The position numbers and the translations under genes are program-made. This document shows positions 45,021 to 54,629 of a DNA stretch of 64,000 nucleotides, one piece after another. Position 1 is the first letter of the stretch; each line of letters opens with the position of its first letter. Origin of the DNA: Flavobacterium erciyesense. GTDB lineage: Bacteria; Bacteroidota; Bacteroidia; Flavobacteriales; Flavobacteriaceae. The stretch spans positions 124,001 to 188,000 of the forward strand of contig NZ_JAGPXB010000004.1 of NCBI RefSeq assembly GCF_018069925.1, written 5' to 3'. Under the pieces are notes generated by a model that searched no databases, was not told the DNA's origin, and was given only the letters and a program-made list of their open reading frames with translations.

Positions 45021-45028
45021 CAAAGGTA
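45021..45028 (-). promoter_or_regulatory. -7 promoter element upstream of the DUF6671-tsaC operon
   Basis: Minus-strand TACCTTTG followed by C; the short open frame's ATG lies 4 bp further. A good -33 TTTG is lacking. Confidence 0.45.
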
Positions 45029-45060
45029 TAATAGACTAATCATTAATTTTTATTTATATT

Positions 45061-45079
45061 TATAATGATAATCATAAAC
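45061..45079. promoter_or_regulatory. Candidate Fur box
   Basis: TATAATGATAATCATAAAC matches 16 of 19 positions of the Fur consensus GATAATGATAATCATTATC, with all twelve core positions. It lies ~33 bp upstream of the minus-strand -7 element. Confidence 0.5.
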
Positions 45080-45405
45080 AATTTTAATACATCACGGTAA
45101 AATTAAAAATACCAACTAAAGATCAAACACATACGCTCAAAAAGACAAGATAAAACAATTAAAAAAAAATCCTGAAACAATTGTTAGCTTATGATTAAAC
45201 CAAATGTGACTATCATAAGAAGCTTTTAGCAAATAATAATTTTGATAGTTCAGTAAAAGTAGAGGCTTAGCAGTTGATTTTTAAATGCGAGAGAATTGCA
45301 TTTTATTCGTATTCAAACACCATAGGGAAATGAGAATGATATTGTGAAGTTCTAACTACAACATTAAATTAAATAAGGAACTATCGCATTTTTTACAGCA
45401 TTACA

Positions 45406-46923
45406 TTAGCTTGCATACTGACGCAAATAGAGTATGGCTTGTTGTTGCGCTACAGCAATCACCTCATTTTGAAGAACAAACTCATTTTCGTAAAAAGACA
45501 ATGTACCTGCACGATCAATTGAAGCAATTTGTTGTTTCGCTTTGTTTTTAAAATGAAGCAGCTCATTTTCAATAGTGATCAATTTTTCTTTAGAAATTTT
45601 TAAAGCTCCCGTTTGATAATTCTCTAAATTATAAAGTGTACTCAATTCCATTTCCTCTACTTGCTGAATTAAAACCTTTAAATGAAAAGGATTTTCTACC
45701 AAAGGAATTATGGATCGAATGGCTCTCAGAATTCTTTTTACAACCGTTGGATCCTCTTTTCCCCATTGAAAAATTTGATCAAAACAAAAGTCGATGAATT
45801 CTTCAAAGTCAAACTCATTGACCTGAATTTTAGCTGTACTCAAAGCTCTTGCATCCGTTGAAGGAAAAGATTTCAAAGCCAATTCCTTAGCAATTTCCCC
45901 TATTTGATCAATACAATTCAAGCAAGTTGTAGGGTCATTCACTGCTGGAGATATAGCTTTGATAGCAATATCAACTAATTTACGTACTCCAAAATTGATG
46001 TCTTGCGTATGACTCCTGAACTGCTCTACCTTGAAGGCGCTCTTAACCAACGCACTAACCCTACGTTGCACCACTTGCGCTTGGGTTTCCGTTAAAGGTT
46101 GATTAAAAACCAAAGTCACCAAAGTAGTAGTTTCTTTCATGATGAACTCACCAATAATGGGTTTTTGATACGCATTTTCAAAACAAGCACCAACATCGGA
46201 ATCCGTGAGTACATCAACAATTGTCTTGAGTTTTACATAATTGACACTATCTAAATAACCGGAATCAAACGGACTTAAAACTTGTATCTTGTATTTATCT
46301 GAATTGATTAAAGCCCTTTTGTACAACAAACTACTCCCTTTTTTCCAATTTTCTTGGTAAAGCAAATTAATCTCTGCCATCATATCTACCTTGATGCTGT
46401 TGGTAATACTAGACACATTCATATTGATGCTCAAATAGGTAATCATGTTGGGATACGACCACGATAAACCGTAAAAAGCCAACAATGTGCCCAATGATAA
46501 AGTAACTAAAAACGGAGTTTCAGGGAAAAAGACAGTCACTAATTGCGGCAAGATGCACAACGAAATACTACCTACAATAAGACCGATGAATTTCTGCATT
46601 TTAAAGTCGGTTATCAAAAAATGCCTCAGAATTCGCGGAGAAAACTGTGACGAAGCCAACTGCATCACCACAAAAATAACCGAAAAAGTAGTCAATGAAA
46701 TACCTATCAAAATAGAAACTAAAATATTGGTTACAGAGAGCAAACTCTCGTAAGTAGCACGAATATCTAAATGAAGGATTTGCCCAAAATCAACATTTTT
46801 TTCAAGCAACATCACCGCAGAGCCAATCACCACGACGTATAAAACACCCAAAAAAGTACCTACATCTTTTAACTGATGAATAAACATGTTCTTTACTTGG
46901 TATTTGATATTATGGTACATCAT
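45406..46923 (-). CDS. DUF2254 family membrane protein
   Basis: 505 residues. Four to five hydrophobic spans lie in the first ~170 residues (GVLYVVVIGSAVMLLEK, LLSVTNILVSILIGISLTTFSVIFVVMQLAS, LIVGSISLCILPQLVTVFF, LVTLSLGTLLAFYGLSW). The rest is a soluble domain with the family pattern SPAVNDPTTCLNCIDQIGEI (residues ~325-345). Role unknown. An internal start (46887, MFIHQLKDVGTFLG) is also possible. It is not in an operon with neighbours, as it is 465 bp or more from the operon at 44835. Confidence 0.85.
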   Translation of the reverse strand: MMYHNIKYQVKNMFIHQLKDVGTFLGVLYVVVIGSAVMLLEKNVDFGQILHLDIRATYESLLSVTNILVSILIGISLTTFSVIFVVMQLASSQFSPRILRHFLITDFKMQKFIGLIVGSISLCILPQLVTVFFPETPFLVTLSLGTLLAFYGLSWSYPNMITYLSINMNVSSITNSIKVDMMAEINLLYQENWKKGSSLLYKRALINSDKYKIQVLSPFDSGYLDSVNYVKLKTIVDVLTDSDVGACFENAYQKPIIGEFIMKETTTLVTLVFNQPLTETQAQVVQRRVSALVKSAFKVEQFRSHTQDINFGVRKLVDIAIKAISPAVNDPTTCLNCIDQIGEIAKELALKSFPSTDARALSTAKIQVNEFDFEEFIDFCFDQIFQWGKEDPTVVKRILRAIRSIIPLVENPFHLKVLIQQVEEMELSTLYNLENYQTGALKISKEKLITIENELLHFKNKAKQQIASIDRAGTLSFYENEFVLQNEVIAVAQQQAILYLRQYAS

Positions 46924-47283
46924 TTCAGTTTTGGTATTAAAATACAGTTAGTTAATCTGGTTTTCTTAAAAAAAGAATTCCTATTGGTACATCTTTGCTT
47001 TGTAAAAAAAGTTCTCGTTCAATGCCAAGTCTTTTTTACCATTGACTCTTTGAAAATTATTTACTCGAAAAAAAATCTTTTTGTAACAAGATTGGCAAAT
47101 CAAAAATAATCAAATTGAAAGATGAAAGTTGCAATTGCAGCATTTTAATTTCAAGTGAGCGAATAGCATTCGCGAAAGCGCTATATTGTTTTAGTACCTT
47201 TGCTTCACGCCGATAAACAGTAACAATTTACATCGGCTACAGCCAAACCATAAAGATTGAACCTTCTTCATAAAACAGTAAAC
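46924..47283. other. 360-bp intergenic region between divergent genes
   Basis: Holds an exact palindrome TGCAATTGCA (47130-47139), an inverted repeat GCGAAT-AGC-ATTCGC (47159-47173) and a -7-like TACCTTTG (47195-47202) that could serve the DUF2721 gene. No gene was recognised. Confidence 0.5.
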
Positions 47284-47682
47284 ATGAATTTACAAATTGA
47301 AACTCCTGCCCTACTTTTTGGCGCTACTTCGCTAATTTTATTGGCGTACACCAACCGATTTTTAACCATTGCTACCATTGTTCGTGGCTTAAAAAAAACA
47401 TACAAAGAGAAAGAAAGCGCGCTCATATTACTAGAAATTAAAAATTTGAACCTACGCCTTACACTCATTCGCAACATGCAAATGGTAGGTGTTCTGAGCT
47501 TGTTTTTAAGTGTTTTCGCCATGCTATTACTTTTTTTAGAACAAGCAACGGCAGGTATCTATTTGTTTGGTGGAAGTTTGTTTTTCCTATTACTTTCCCT
47601 CGGCTTATCGTTTTGGGAAATATCAATATCTGTTAATGCCTTGCGCTTGCACCTGAGCGATTTGGTACAAAATGAAAAATAA
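47284..47682 (+). CDS. DUF2721 family membrane protein
   Basis: 132 residues from ATG 47284; a TTG 27 bp upstream adds residues without purpose. Three spans are seen (residues ~7-25, ~70-92, ~97-118). The pattern PALLFGATSLILLAYTNRF ... IRNMQMVGVLSLFLSVFAML matches DUF2721. Function unknown. Followed by a hairpin terminator shared with the opposite TonB-type gene. Confidence 0.85.
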   Translation: MNLQIETPALLFGATSLILLAYTNRFLTIATIVRGLKKTYKEKESALILLEIKNLNLRLTLIRNMQMVGVLSLFLSVFAMLLLFLEQATAGIYLFGGSLFFLLLSLGLSFWEISISVNALRLHLSDLVQNEK

Positions 47683-47684
47683 AA

Positions 47685-47721
47685 AAAATGCTCCTAAACA
47701 GATTTGTTAGAAGCATTTTTA
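47685..47721. terminator. Terminator between convergent genes
   Basis: Stem AAATGCTCCTAA/TTAGAAGCATTT with one mismatch and a T-rich tail. Confidence 0.7.
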
Positions 47722-47740
47722 TTTTAGCAGATGATGACAA

Positions 47741-49870
47741 TTATTGGTTTAGCAAACCACCTTCTTCTTTTTTATCGGTGTTTAACAAACTCGGACTTTC
47801 TTTAGCCAATTTGTTGCGCGTTGGAATTTTATAATTCAAACTAAAACCAAAACGTCTCGTATCTTGCTTGTTACTGATAAAAATTGGCGTTTCAAAAGCA
47901 TTGAACGCATTGCGATTTTTATCTAAAACATCATCTACGTACACAGACAATGTCAATTGATCTTTTAAAAACTTTTTCGAAAAAGTCAAATCAAGCGAAT
48001 TGCGTATGGGAGCCACGGCAATAAAATAGAAGTAATTTCCCTTTGGTACGATATAATTGTAATTGGCAACAAATTTTATTTTTTGTGGCAACACTAACTG
48101 CGACATGAAGTTTAAAACCCAAAAACCTTTGGTGTCAACTCTAGGAATATCGTGCAATTGGTATCCAGCATACACGTATAAAAAATTCATGGTATCTGGA
48201 TTTACGTTCATTTTCATTGTCTCTGCTAATCCTTTCGTAAAAAGCATGTACGGAATTGGCATCCCGATATTGAAATTGTGAATTTTTACTTCCGGAATAT
48301 TTTCGTTGGTATTGGCAACAACAGTGCCGTCAACCATTACCCTTTGAATAACTTGATTTTTAGCCGAACTCAAATTATAACTGATAAAAGCATAATCAAA
48401 AGCACTCAGTTTTACTTCGTAATTATCAAAAATAGTTGGCTGTAGGTTCGGGTTTCCTGAGTATTCTATATTTGGGTTTTGATAGTTAGTATTGTTTGGG
48501 TTTAATGCTGATGTACTTGGCAAGGTAATTTTCTTGTTGTAATTTACATTAAAATTGATGGCGTTGGTAAAATTGTACTGCGCACTTGCATTAGGAAAAA
48601 ATCGAAATTGTTTAAAAGTGCTCAAAGCAGCCACATCCGTATTACCCGTTATATTGTAATCTTCGGCACGGCCTCCAACAATGAAATTCAGTTTGTCAAA
48701 TTTTGTTTGAACTTCAAAGTAGCTCGCGGCTGTTCTTCGTTTGTACTCTAAATTGGTAACACCTCTGTTTGAAGTATCAAAAAGCAACTCTTCGTACAAA
48801 GCTCCAATACTCAATTTACCTTCGTCAGAAAAATCAAAAGGTTGCGAAAAATCTACTTTTCCGTTGTAAACTTTCTGATGCGAAGTGTTATCCAATGTTG
48901 GTGTTGTATTGGCAGTTGGACGCAATAGGAAATCGTTAGTATTGGAATTATAATTGAATTTGAATTCTAATTTCTTTGCAGGATTATCAAATTTTTTCTG
49001 GTACGTAATTACGGCATCCTGACGCAAACCATCAGTTACCGAAGTATCATCAGTGTTAAATCCAGGACCTGAACCCAAGGTATTACTGTTGTTATCGTTT
49101 TTTGTAAAGTCATAATTCAACAGCAATCGATCCTTACCGATATCGAATGTCAAAGCCGATTTCACAAAATTAGTGCGTCCTAATCGGTCCGCATCAGTTT
49201 GTGATAATACTGTAGTTGTTCCGTTTTCTTTGCGCTCCAAAGCCGTCCAAACTGCAGACTCGCGGTAGTTTTGACCAAAATTAAGCTGCCATCCAAAATA
49301 TTTGTTTTTAGCACTTAATAACAAACTGTTATTCATTCGCAAACGAACATCATCATAATCTGTAATACTGGTACTGTTGGTATACGTTGCACTCAAATAG
49401 TTTTTCGCATTCCTGTTGGTAATAATGTTAAGGATTGCGCCACCCGAAGTAGCAGGAAACTCGGCTCCTGGCTGGGTAATAATTTCGATTTTTTCGATAG
49501 CATTGGCCGGCATTCCCTCCAAAAAAGCGTTTAATTCATTAGTAGAAATATTCAGCGGACGCCCGTCCATAAAAACATCCAATTGCTTACCTTGATACAT
49601 CATCCCGGCAATATCCGAAGCAATTAAACCGGGTAATTTTTTGATTCCTTCTAAAACAGAACCGGTATTGAGATTGGCCTGTTCCGAAAAGTTAAAAATA
49701 GTTCGATCGGCTTTTTGCTCGATGGCCTTTTTGTTTTTAACGATTGTTACTTCTTTTAATTCGTTCGTTTTTTCAGTTTCGACTTCTGTTTTTTGTTCTG
49801 GGGCCGTTTGCGCAGAAGCTGTGTAAAAATGAAACATACTTACTACTGCTAGGCCAATGATTTTTTTCAT
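47741..49870 (-). CDS. TonB-dependent outer-membrane beta-barrel protein
   Basis: 709 residues. Signal peptide MKKIIGLAVVSMFHFYTASA, then a plug-like domain (residues ~40-150: SVLEGIKKLPGLIAS, VFMDGRPLNISTNEL, IEKIEIITQPGAEFPATSGGAIL) and a large barrel of the OMP_b-brl family common in Bacteroidota. No N-terminal carboxypeptidase-D-like domain is present, which is usual for many relatives but missing here. The substrate is unknown; no SusD partner is adjacent. Ends in a short Lys/Glu tail after the last strand. Confidence 0.85.
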   Translation of the reverse strand: MKKIIGLAVVSMFHFYTASAQTAPEQKTEVETEKTNELKEVTIVKNKKAIEQKADRTIFNFSEQANLNTGSVLEGIKKLPGLIASDIAGMMYQGKQLDVFMDGRPLNISTNELNAFLEGMPANAIEKIEIITQPGAEFPATSGGAILNIITNRNAKNYLSATYTNSTSITDYDDVRLRMNNSLLLSAKNKYFGWQLNFGQNYRESAVWTALERKENGTTTVLSQTDADRLGRTNFVKSALTFDIGKDRLLLNYDFTKNDNNSNTLGSGPGFNTDDTSVTDGLRQDAVITYQKKFDNPAKKLEFKFNYNSNTNDFLLRPTANTTPTLDNTSHQKVYNGKVDFSQPFDFSDEGKLSIGALYEELLFDTSNRGVTNLEYKRRTAASYFEVQTKFDKLNFIVGGRAEDYNITGNTDVAALSTFKQFRFFPNASAQYNFTNAINFNVNYNKKITLPSTSALNPNNTNYQNPNIEYSGNPNLQPTIFDNYEVKLSAFDYAFISYNLSSAKNQVIQRVMVDGTVVANTNENIPEVKIHNFNIGMPIPYMLFTKGLAETMKMNVNPDTMNFLYVYAGYQLHDIPRVDTKGFWVLNFMSQLVLPQKIKFVANYNYIVPKGNYFYFIAVAPIRNSLDLTFSKKFLKDQLTLSVYVDDVLDKNRNAFNAFETPIFISNKQDTRRFGFSLNYKIPTRNKLAKESPSLLNTDKKEEGGLLNQ

Positions 49871-50027
49871 AATTGATTTGATTGATGCCCATAAGTAGCA
49901 ATTGTAGAGAATATGTTACAGTGGCACGGTTCATGAAATTGTTTTTATTGATGGTAAATGTTAAGAATTAGCTACATCCTTAAACCTTTCACAACTCAAG
50001 CCATCTAATAATAAAGCAATTACCGAT

Positions 50028-51413
50028 ATGAAATCATCTGTATTATGGTCGTTACGACTCGGATTTTCGGCCAAGCAAGCCGATTTTATTGAAAAAAATG
50101 GCGTGAATGATTTTCTAGAAAAATCTTTTGCTACCACAATCGATAACCAATTGCCCGATTATTTGGCTACAAGCCCAAAAACATTGGCTGAATTTAAAGA
50201 GCTGAGACAAACACTCAAAGATGCAAACTCAGATCAAGCCAAAGCCATCCGAAAGCAAGAAGCGCAAACGTCATTGGAAATGAAAATGGCTTGGATCGAA
50301 AAAATGCAGCAAGATGCTTTTCCGCTTCGTGAAAAAATGACCTGCTTTTGGCACAACCATTTTGTATCGACCATTCAAAAAGTAAAAGTCAATTATTGGA
50401 TTTACCAACACAACCAAATCCTAAGAACACACGCTTTTGGGAATTTCAAAACGCTTACCAAATTAATCGTTCAAAGCAATGCCATGGTGCGCTACTTAGA
50501 TAATGTTGACAATCGAAAAGGAAAATGGAACGAAAACCTAAGTCGAGAACTCCTAGAACTTTTTACTCTTGGTATTGGGAATTACACCGAAATGGATATC
50601 AAAAACGGAGCAAAAGGACTCGCAGGTTTGGGTATTGGTGAAGAGAAAGCGCAATACAGGAAGTTTCTTGAAGATAATGAGCCTTTTACTTATTTGGGTA
50701 AAAAAGGGAATTTAAAAGCCGATCAGCTCATTGATGCTATTTTTGAACAAAATGCTATACCTTATTTAATCACTCGAAAAATACTGCAATGGTTTATTTA
50801 TGATAATCCTTCCGAAGATTTGGTGCTGTACTACGGTGATTATTTCCGCAAAGTAAACTTTGAAATACAACCGCTTTTGGTAAAAATGATAACCGAAGAA
50901 TATGATAAAAAAACGGCTGGTTCGAAGATTAAAAATCCACTTGAATTCAGTCTGCAACTTTTAGATGAATTACAAATAAAAAACCCAAATACGCGAGGTT
51001 TGGTGCTATTCATGAAAGAACAAGGCATGGATTTATTCAATCAACCCAATGTAAAAGGTTGGGATGGCGGCAACTCGTGGCTGAGTTCTCAAATGTACTT
51101 ACAGCGCAACAATGTAGCCGATTTGCTTTGTAACGGAAAAGGAAATTTTAGGAACCAAAATGCGAACAAAATGATGAGCGATAAGCCAATGCGCCAAACA
51201 TCCGTGCAACTTAATTGGGATAAAAAGGCATCACACAAAAAAATAATTGCCCAATTGTCTGACCGTTTGCTGTTTCAAGTAGAAGCCAACGCGCAAGCCG
51301 ACTTTGAAAAATTAATAAAATACGATTTTGACAGCAATGCCATTGGGGCTGATTATGCCGTATTGCGTTTGTTTAATTATATGGTAAAATCGCCCGAGTT
51401 TCAAATCATTTAA
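50028..51413 (+). CDS. DUF1800 family protein
   Basis: 461 residues. Family pattern: FWHNHFVSTIQK (residues ~104-115), NWENLSRELLELFTLGIGNYTE (~165-190), ARIL/RKILQWF, and GWDGGNSWLSSQMYLQRNN near the C-terminus. No signal peptide is visible, unlike its partner. Paired with the DUF1501 gene 10 bp downstream, a combination found in many phyla. Function is unknown; the pair has been discussed as secreted or cell-surface enzymes. Translational coupling with DUF1501 is likely. Confidence 0.88.
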   Translation: MKSSVLWSLRLGFSAKQADFIEKNGVNDFLEKSFATTIDNQLPDYLATSPKTLAEFKELRQTLKDANSDQAKAIRKQEAQTSLEMKMAWIEKMQQDAFPLREKMTCFWHNHFVSTIQKVKVNYWIYQHNQILRTHAFGNFKTLTKLIVQSNAMVRYLDNVDNRKGKWNENLSRELLELFTLGIGNYTEMDIKNGAKGLAGLGIGEEKAQYRKFLEDNEPFTYLGKKGNLKADQLIDAIFEQNAIPYLITRKILQWFIYDNPSEDLVLYYGDYFRKVNFEIQPLLVKMITEEYDKKTAGSKIKNPLEFSLQLLDELQIKNPNTRGLVLFMKEQGMDLFNQPNVKGWDGGNSWLSSQMYLQRNNVADLLCNGKGNFRNQNANKMMSDKPMRQTSVQLNWDKKASHKKIIAQLSDRLLFQVEANAQADFEKLIKYDFDSNAIGADYAVLRLFNYMVKSPEFQII

Positions 51414-51423
51414 ATCTACAGTT

Positions 51424-52593
51424 ATGAACAGAAGACACTTTTTAACACTAACAGGAACGCTAACTGGTGGCGCATTGCTGCTTCCTGACTTTTTATATTC
51501 TTATGGTTCACAAAGTAATTTGGTAGTTGGTGAACAATGTGTTGTATTTGTACAACTCAATGGCGGTAATGATGGCTTGAATACTTTTATTCCGTTTTCA
51601 GATCCTTTGTATTACGAACTCCGCCCAAAAATCGCCATTAGTAAAGGTGATGTTGCTTCGGCCACAAATGATATGGCCTTTCATCCTGCTTTAAGTGGCT
51701 TTGCGCAAATGCAACAAAACGGCGATTTGAGTGTTTTGCAAAATGTAGGTTACCCGAATCCGGTTCGCTCCCATTTTCGCAGTCAAGAAATTTGGCAAAC
51801 AGCCCCAAAAGAACAAGAGTATTTGAATGATGGCTGGCTGGGTCGCTATTTGGATTTACAATGCAAAGAGCACCAACCAACTGCAGGAGTAAATATTGAC
51901 ACGATTGATAATTTAGCATTGAAAGGCGATGCTCCCAATTCTATTACAGTAAAAGATCCGAGCCGATTTGTGGTAAAAAGAAATTCGGAAGCTCCCGTTC
52001 AGCTTTCAACCAATCCCCAATTGGATTTTGTTCGAAAAATTGCCAACTCAGTAGTTGAAGGCGCAGACGATATTCAAAATGCGATAAGCAAAGCTGCAGC
52101 TTCAGAGATTGCTTATCCAAAAACAGGATTAGCCAAAAATTTAGAGTGGATTGCCAAACTTATCAAAGGAAACTTGAACTCAAAAGTATATTACACATCG
52201 CTCAACGGTTTTGATACTCATGACAATCAACTGGCTATTCATAAAAACAAACTTACTGAATTGAATGATGCAGTTTTTAGTTTTTACCAGGATTTAAAGA
52301 AATCACAACAACTGTATCAGGTAACAATCGTCGTTTTTTCTGAATTTGGTCGCCGTGTAAAAGACAATGGTAGCGGTACCGATCATGGCACTGCGGCTCC
52401 AATGTTTATCATTGGCGGAAGCAATAAAGGAAAAGTAATTGGAGCCAACCCGAATTTAGTTGATTTAGATCAAGGCGATTTAAAATACCAACTCGATTTC
52501 AGAAGTGTGTACGCGTCCTTACTGCAAAACAAACTGCAATTTGACCCTAAAAAAATCGGACTTATGAATGATCCCGTGAAAGGGCTTTTTTAA
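51424..52593 (+). CDS. DUF1501 family protein with Tat-like signal
   Basis: 389 residues. The N-terminus MNRRHFLTLTGTLTGGALLL has the RR and a hydrophobic stretch, so export is expected by the Tat route. The core has FVQLNGGNDGLNTFIPF (residues ~41-57), SHFRSQEIWQT, SLNGFDTHDNQ, VFSEFGRRVKDNGSGTDHGTA, and the metal-type His/Asp residues of the alkaline-phosphatase-like fold. Partner of the DUF1800 gene 10 bp upstream. Presumably an enzyme with a metal site; substrate unknown. Confidence 0.9.
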   Translation: MNRRHFLTLTGTLTGGALLLPDFLYSYGSQSNLVVGEQCVVFVQLNGGNDGLNTFIPFSDPLYYELRPKIAISKGDVASATNDMAFHPALSGFAQMQQNGDLSVLQNVGYPNPVRSHFRSQEIWQTAPKEQEYLNDGWLGRYLDLQCKEHQPTAGVNIDTIDNLALKGDAPNSITVKDPSRFVVKRNSEAPVQLSTNPQLDFVRKIANSVVEGADDIQNAISKAAASEIAYPKTGLAKNLEWIAKLIKGNLNSKVYYTSLNGFDTHDNQLAIHKNKLTELNDAVFSFYQDLKKSQQLYQVTIVVFSEFGRRVKDNGSGTDHGTAAPMFIIGGSNKGKVIGANPNLVDLDQGDLKYQLDFRSVYASLLQNKLQFDPKKIGLMNDPVKGLF

Positions 52594-52607
52594 TCACTTT
52601 AAAAAAC

Positions 52608-52615
52608 TATCTTTG
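52608..52615 (+). promoter_or_regulatory. -7 promoter element of the EamA gene
   Basis: TATCTTTG followed by CC, 25 bp before ATG 52641. The T-run at 52585-52590 sits where -33 would be. Confidence 0.45.
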
Positions 52616-52640
52616 CCCGCTTTTAAAATTTGAAACAAAG

Positions 52641-53594
52641 ATGATAAATAATAGTGTACTTAAAGGAGTTTTTTTAGTTGGATTAGGCGCTACAAGCTAC
52701 GGAATGCTGGCAACTTTTGTAAGAATGGCTTATGATGAAAATTATACAACTGCAGAAGTAACTGTTTCACAATTTGTTTTTGGAATTATTGGAATTTTAT
52801 TAATCAATGCATTTCAAAGAAACCGAAACAACAATACAGCGGTGAAAGCATCTAAAAAAAACAAATCACAATTAATGCTTGCTGGAACTTCAACTGGACT
52901 AACGAGCGTTTTTTATTATTTAGCGGTAAAATTTGACATTCCTGTTTCAATTGCTATTGTTCTTTTAATGCAAACAGTTTGGATTGGCGTGCTATTAGAA
53001 TGGTTTTTAGAGAAAAAAGCTCCTTCTAAAGTCAAAACTATATCTGTAATTATTGTTTTAATTGGTACTGTTTTAGCAACTAACTTACTAAATTCAGATG
53101 TGAAATTAAATCCATTAGGAATCTTTTTTGGATTGTTAGCAGCAACTTCATTTACCACAACCATGTTTACTGCAAATAGAATTGCAACCGAAATTTCATC
53201 GGCGCAAAGAAGTCTTTACATGCTTTTTGGTGGCGGAATAATGGTTTTAATTTTCGCACTAATTACACAAATAATTCCAAATGAATTTCCAGCAATAGCT
53301 GATGCTTTAGGAGTTTTTTCTACGGCAAAAGATTTTAATTTTAGTATTTTCTTCAAATGGGGAATTATACTTTCTCTATTTGGAACAATTATTCCGCCAA
53401 TGCTTTTAAACGCAGGATTTCCTTTAACAGGAATTGGTTTGGGAAGTATTGTTTCGGCTCTGGAACTCCCCGTATCAGTACTTATGGCGTATTTTCTTTT
53501 GAACGAAAAAGTAATTCTACTTCAATGGGTTGGAATTGTTTTAATCATCTTGGCAATTGTGATTATGAATGTGAATTTTAAGAAAAAAGCTTAA
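52641..53594 (+). CDS. DMT superfamily transporter (EamA)
   Basis: 317 residues, ten spans in two EamA repeats (residues ~5-150 and ~155-315). Typical end-of-repeat patterns are PVSIAIVLLMQTVWIGVLLEWFLEKK and GLGSIVSALELPVSVLMAYFLLNEKV. It probably exports small metabolites such as amino acids, but the substrate cannot be told from sequence. Stands alone. Confidence 0.9.
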   Translation: MINNSVLKGVFLVGLGATSYGMLATFVRMAYDENYTTAEVTVSQFVFGIIGILLINAFQRNRNNNTAVKASKKNKSQLMLAGTSTGLTSVFYYLAVKFDIPVSIAIVLLMQTVWIGVLLEWFLEKKAPSKVKTISVIIVLIGTVLATNLLNSDVKLNPLGIFFGLLAATSFTTTMFTANRIATEISSAQRSLYMLFGGGIMVLIFALITQIIPNEFPAIADALGVFSTAKDFNFSIFFKWGIILSLFGTIIPPMLLNAGFPLTGIGLGSIVSALELPVSVLMAYFLLNEKVILLQWVGIVLIILAIVIMNVNFKKKA

Positions 53595-53661
53595 TATCTA
53601 TTTACAACATTTATGCTAATTTCATTTAAATTTTTATAAATTCGTGACAAATCTATTTATC

Positions 53662-54015
53662 ATGAATTTACCTTGGCATTTGTACGGGATGGCTTTTATT
53701 TATTTCATTGCGGGAATCAATCATTTTCGCAATCCTAGATTGTATTTAAAAATCATTCCGCCCTACATCCCAAACCACAAGCTTATGAATTACGCAAGTG
53801 GTGCTGCCGAAATTATTTTAGGAATCGCATTGTGTGTACCTGTGCTCTCTACCTATGCTGCTTGGGGTGTGATTGCTTTGTTGATCGCTATTTTCCCAAC
53901 GCATTTGTACATGTATTTTGACCCAAAAGCACATATGGGCTTACCTAAATGGTTATTGCTTTTGCGCATGCCATTGCAGTTCGCTTTAATGTTTTGGGCG
54001 TACCAATACACCTAA
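53662..54015 (+). CDS. DoxX-like membrane protein
   Basis: 117 residues from ATG 53662; a GTG 18 bp upstream (53644) is less likely. Four spans, with the DoxX/MauE-type pattern MNLPWHLYGMAFIYFIAGINHF, NYASGAAEIILGIAL, and LLLRMPLQFALMFWAYQ. Function unknown; relatives are quinol or thiol-redox membrane subunits. 5 bp before the AlkB gene, so co-transcribed. Confidence 0.85.
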   Translation: MNLPWHLYGMAFIYFIAGINHFRNPRLYLKIIPPYIPNHKLMNYASGAAEIILGIALCVPVLSTYAAWGVIALLIAIFPTHLYMYFDPKAHMGLPKWLLLLRMPLQFALMFWAYQYT

Positions 54016-54020
54016 AAGCC

Positions 54021-54629
54021 ATGAACTCCTTGTTTGTCAATTCTTCGGAATCGCCTTTACTTCAGCTTCCTGATGCAGACATTCAATACTTTCCTCAGTT
54101 TTTTTCAAAAGAAGAAGCCGACCGAATTTTTACTGATTTGCTTCAAAATATCCCGTGGCAACAAGACGATATTCGTGTTTTTGGCAAAGTGCATCCGCAG
54201 CCACGCCTTACCGCTTTGTTTGGCAACGAGGGAAAATCCTATTCGTATTCTAATATCACCATGCAACCGCATCCTTGGTCGCCACTTTTACTTCAGCTAA
54301 AGGAGAAAGTAGAAGCTGTGGCCCAAACGCATTTTAGCACTGTGCTACTCAATCAATACCGCGACGGAAGAGACAGCAATGGCTGGCATGCCGATAACGA
54401 AAAAGAATTAGGTGTTAATCCGGTAATTGCATCACTTAGTTTTGGCGCCGAAAGACAATTTCAACTCAAGCACAACGAGATTACCAATTTAAAGAAAAGC
54501 ATAACCCTAGAGCACGGAAGTTTTTTACTCATGCAAGGAACCACGCAACATTGCTGGAAACATCAAATTCCGAAAACCGCAAAACCAGTTGGCAACCGAA
54601 TCAATTTAACGTTTAGAATCATAAAATAA
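54021..54629 (+). CDS. AlkB-family 2-oxoglutarate/Fe(II) dioxygenase
   Basis: 202 residues from ATG 54021; earlier in-frame codons lie inside the DoxX-like gene. Demethylates alkylated DNA or RNA bases in an Fe(II)/2-oxoglutarate reaction. Iron ligands are visible as His and Asp in NGWHADNEKELG (residues ~128-139) and the distal His in HCWKHQIPK; the 2OG-binding Arg is in GNRINLTFR. LNQYRDGRDS and ASLSFGAERQFQLKH are characteristic. It resembles the AlkB-2/3-like branch. Co-transcription with the DoxX-like gene (5 bp gap) is likely accidental rather than functional. Confidence 0.92.
   Translation: MNSLFVNSSESPLLQLPDADIQYFPQFFSKEEADRIFTDLLQNIPWQQDDIRVFGKVHPQPRLTALFGNEGKSYSYSNITMQPHPWSPLLLQLKEKVEAVAQTHFSTVLLNQYRDGRDSNGWHADNEKELGVNPVIASLSFGAERQFQLKHNEITNLKKSITLEHGSFLLMQGTTQHCWKHQIPKTAKPVGNRINLTFRIIK

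Larger units (their letters stand above)
44836..45405. other. 570-bp gene-poor region upstream of the DUF6671-tsaC operon
   Basis: Contains a -7 element TACCTTTG (45028-45021, minus), a 9-codon minus-strand open frame (45016-44987: ATG to TAA), and a Fur-box-like site (45061-45079). 45080-45405 is AT-rich with nothing recognised. Confidence 0.5.

Noticed and set aside
44883..45065. 60-codon plus-strand open frame with a hydrophobic end
   Set aside because: Low-complexity AT-rich sequence covering the minus-strand promoter region; no family pattern.
41709..46923. Fur control of the FecA-like receptor by the site at 45061
   Set aside because: The site is more than 3 kb away and the receptor's own promoter shows no Fur box.
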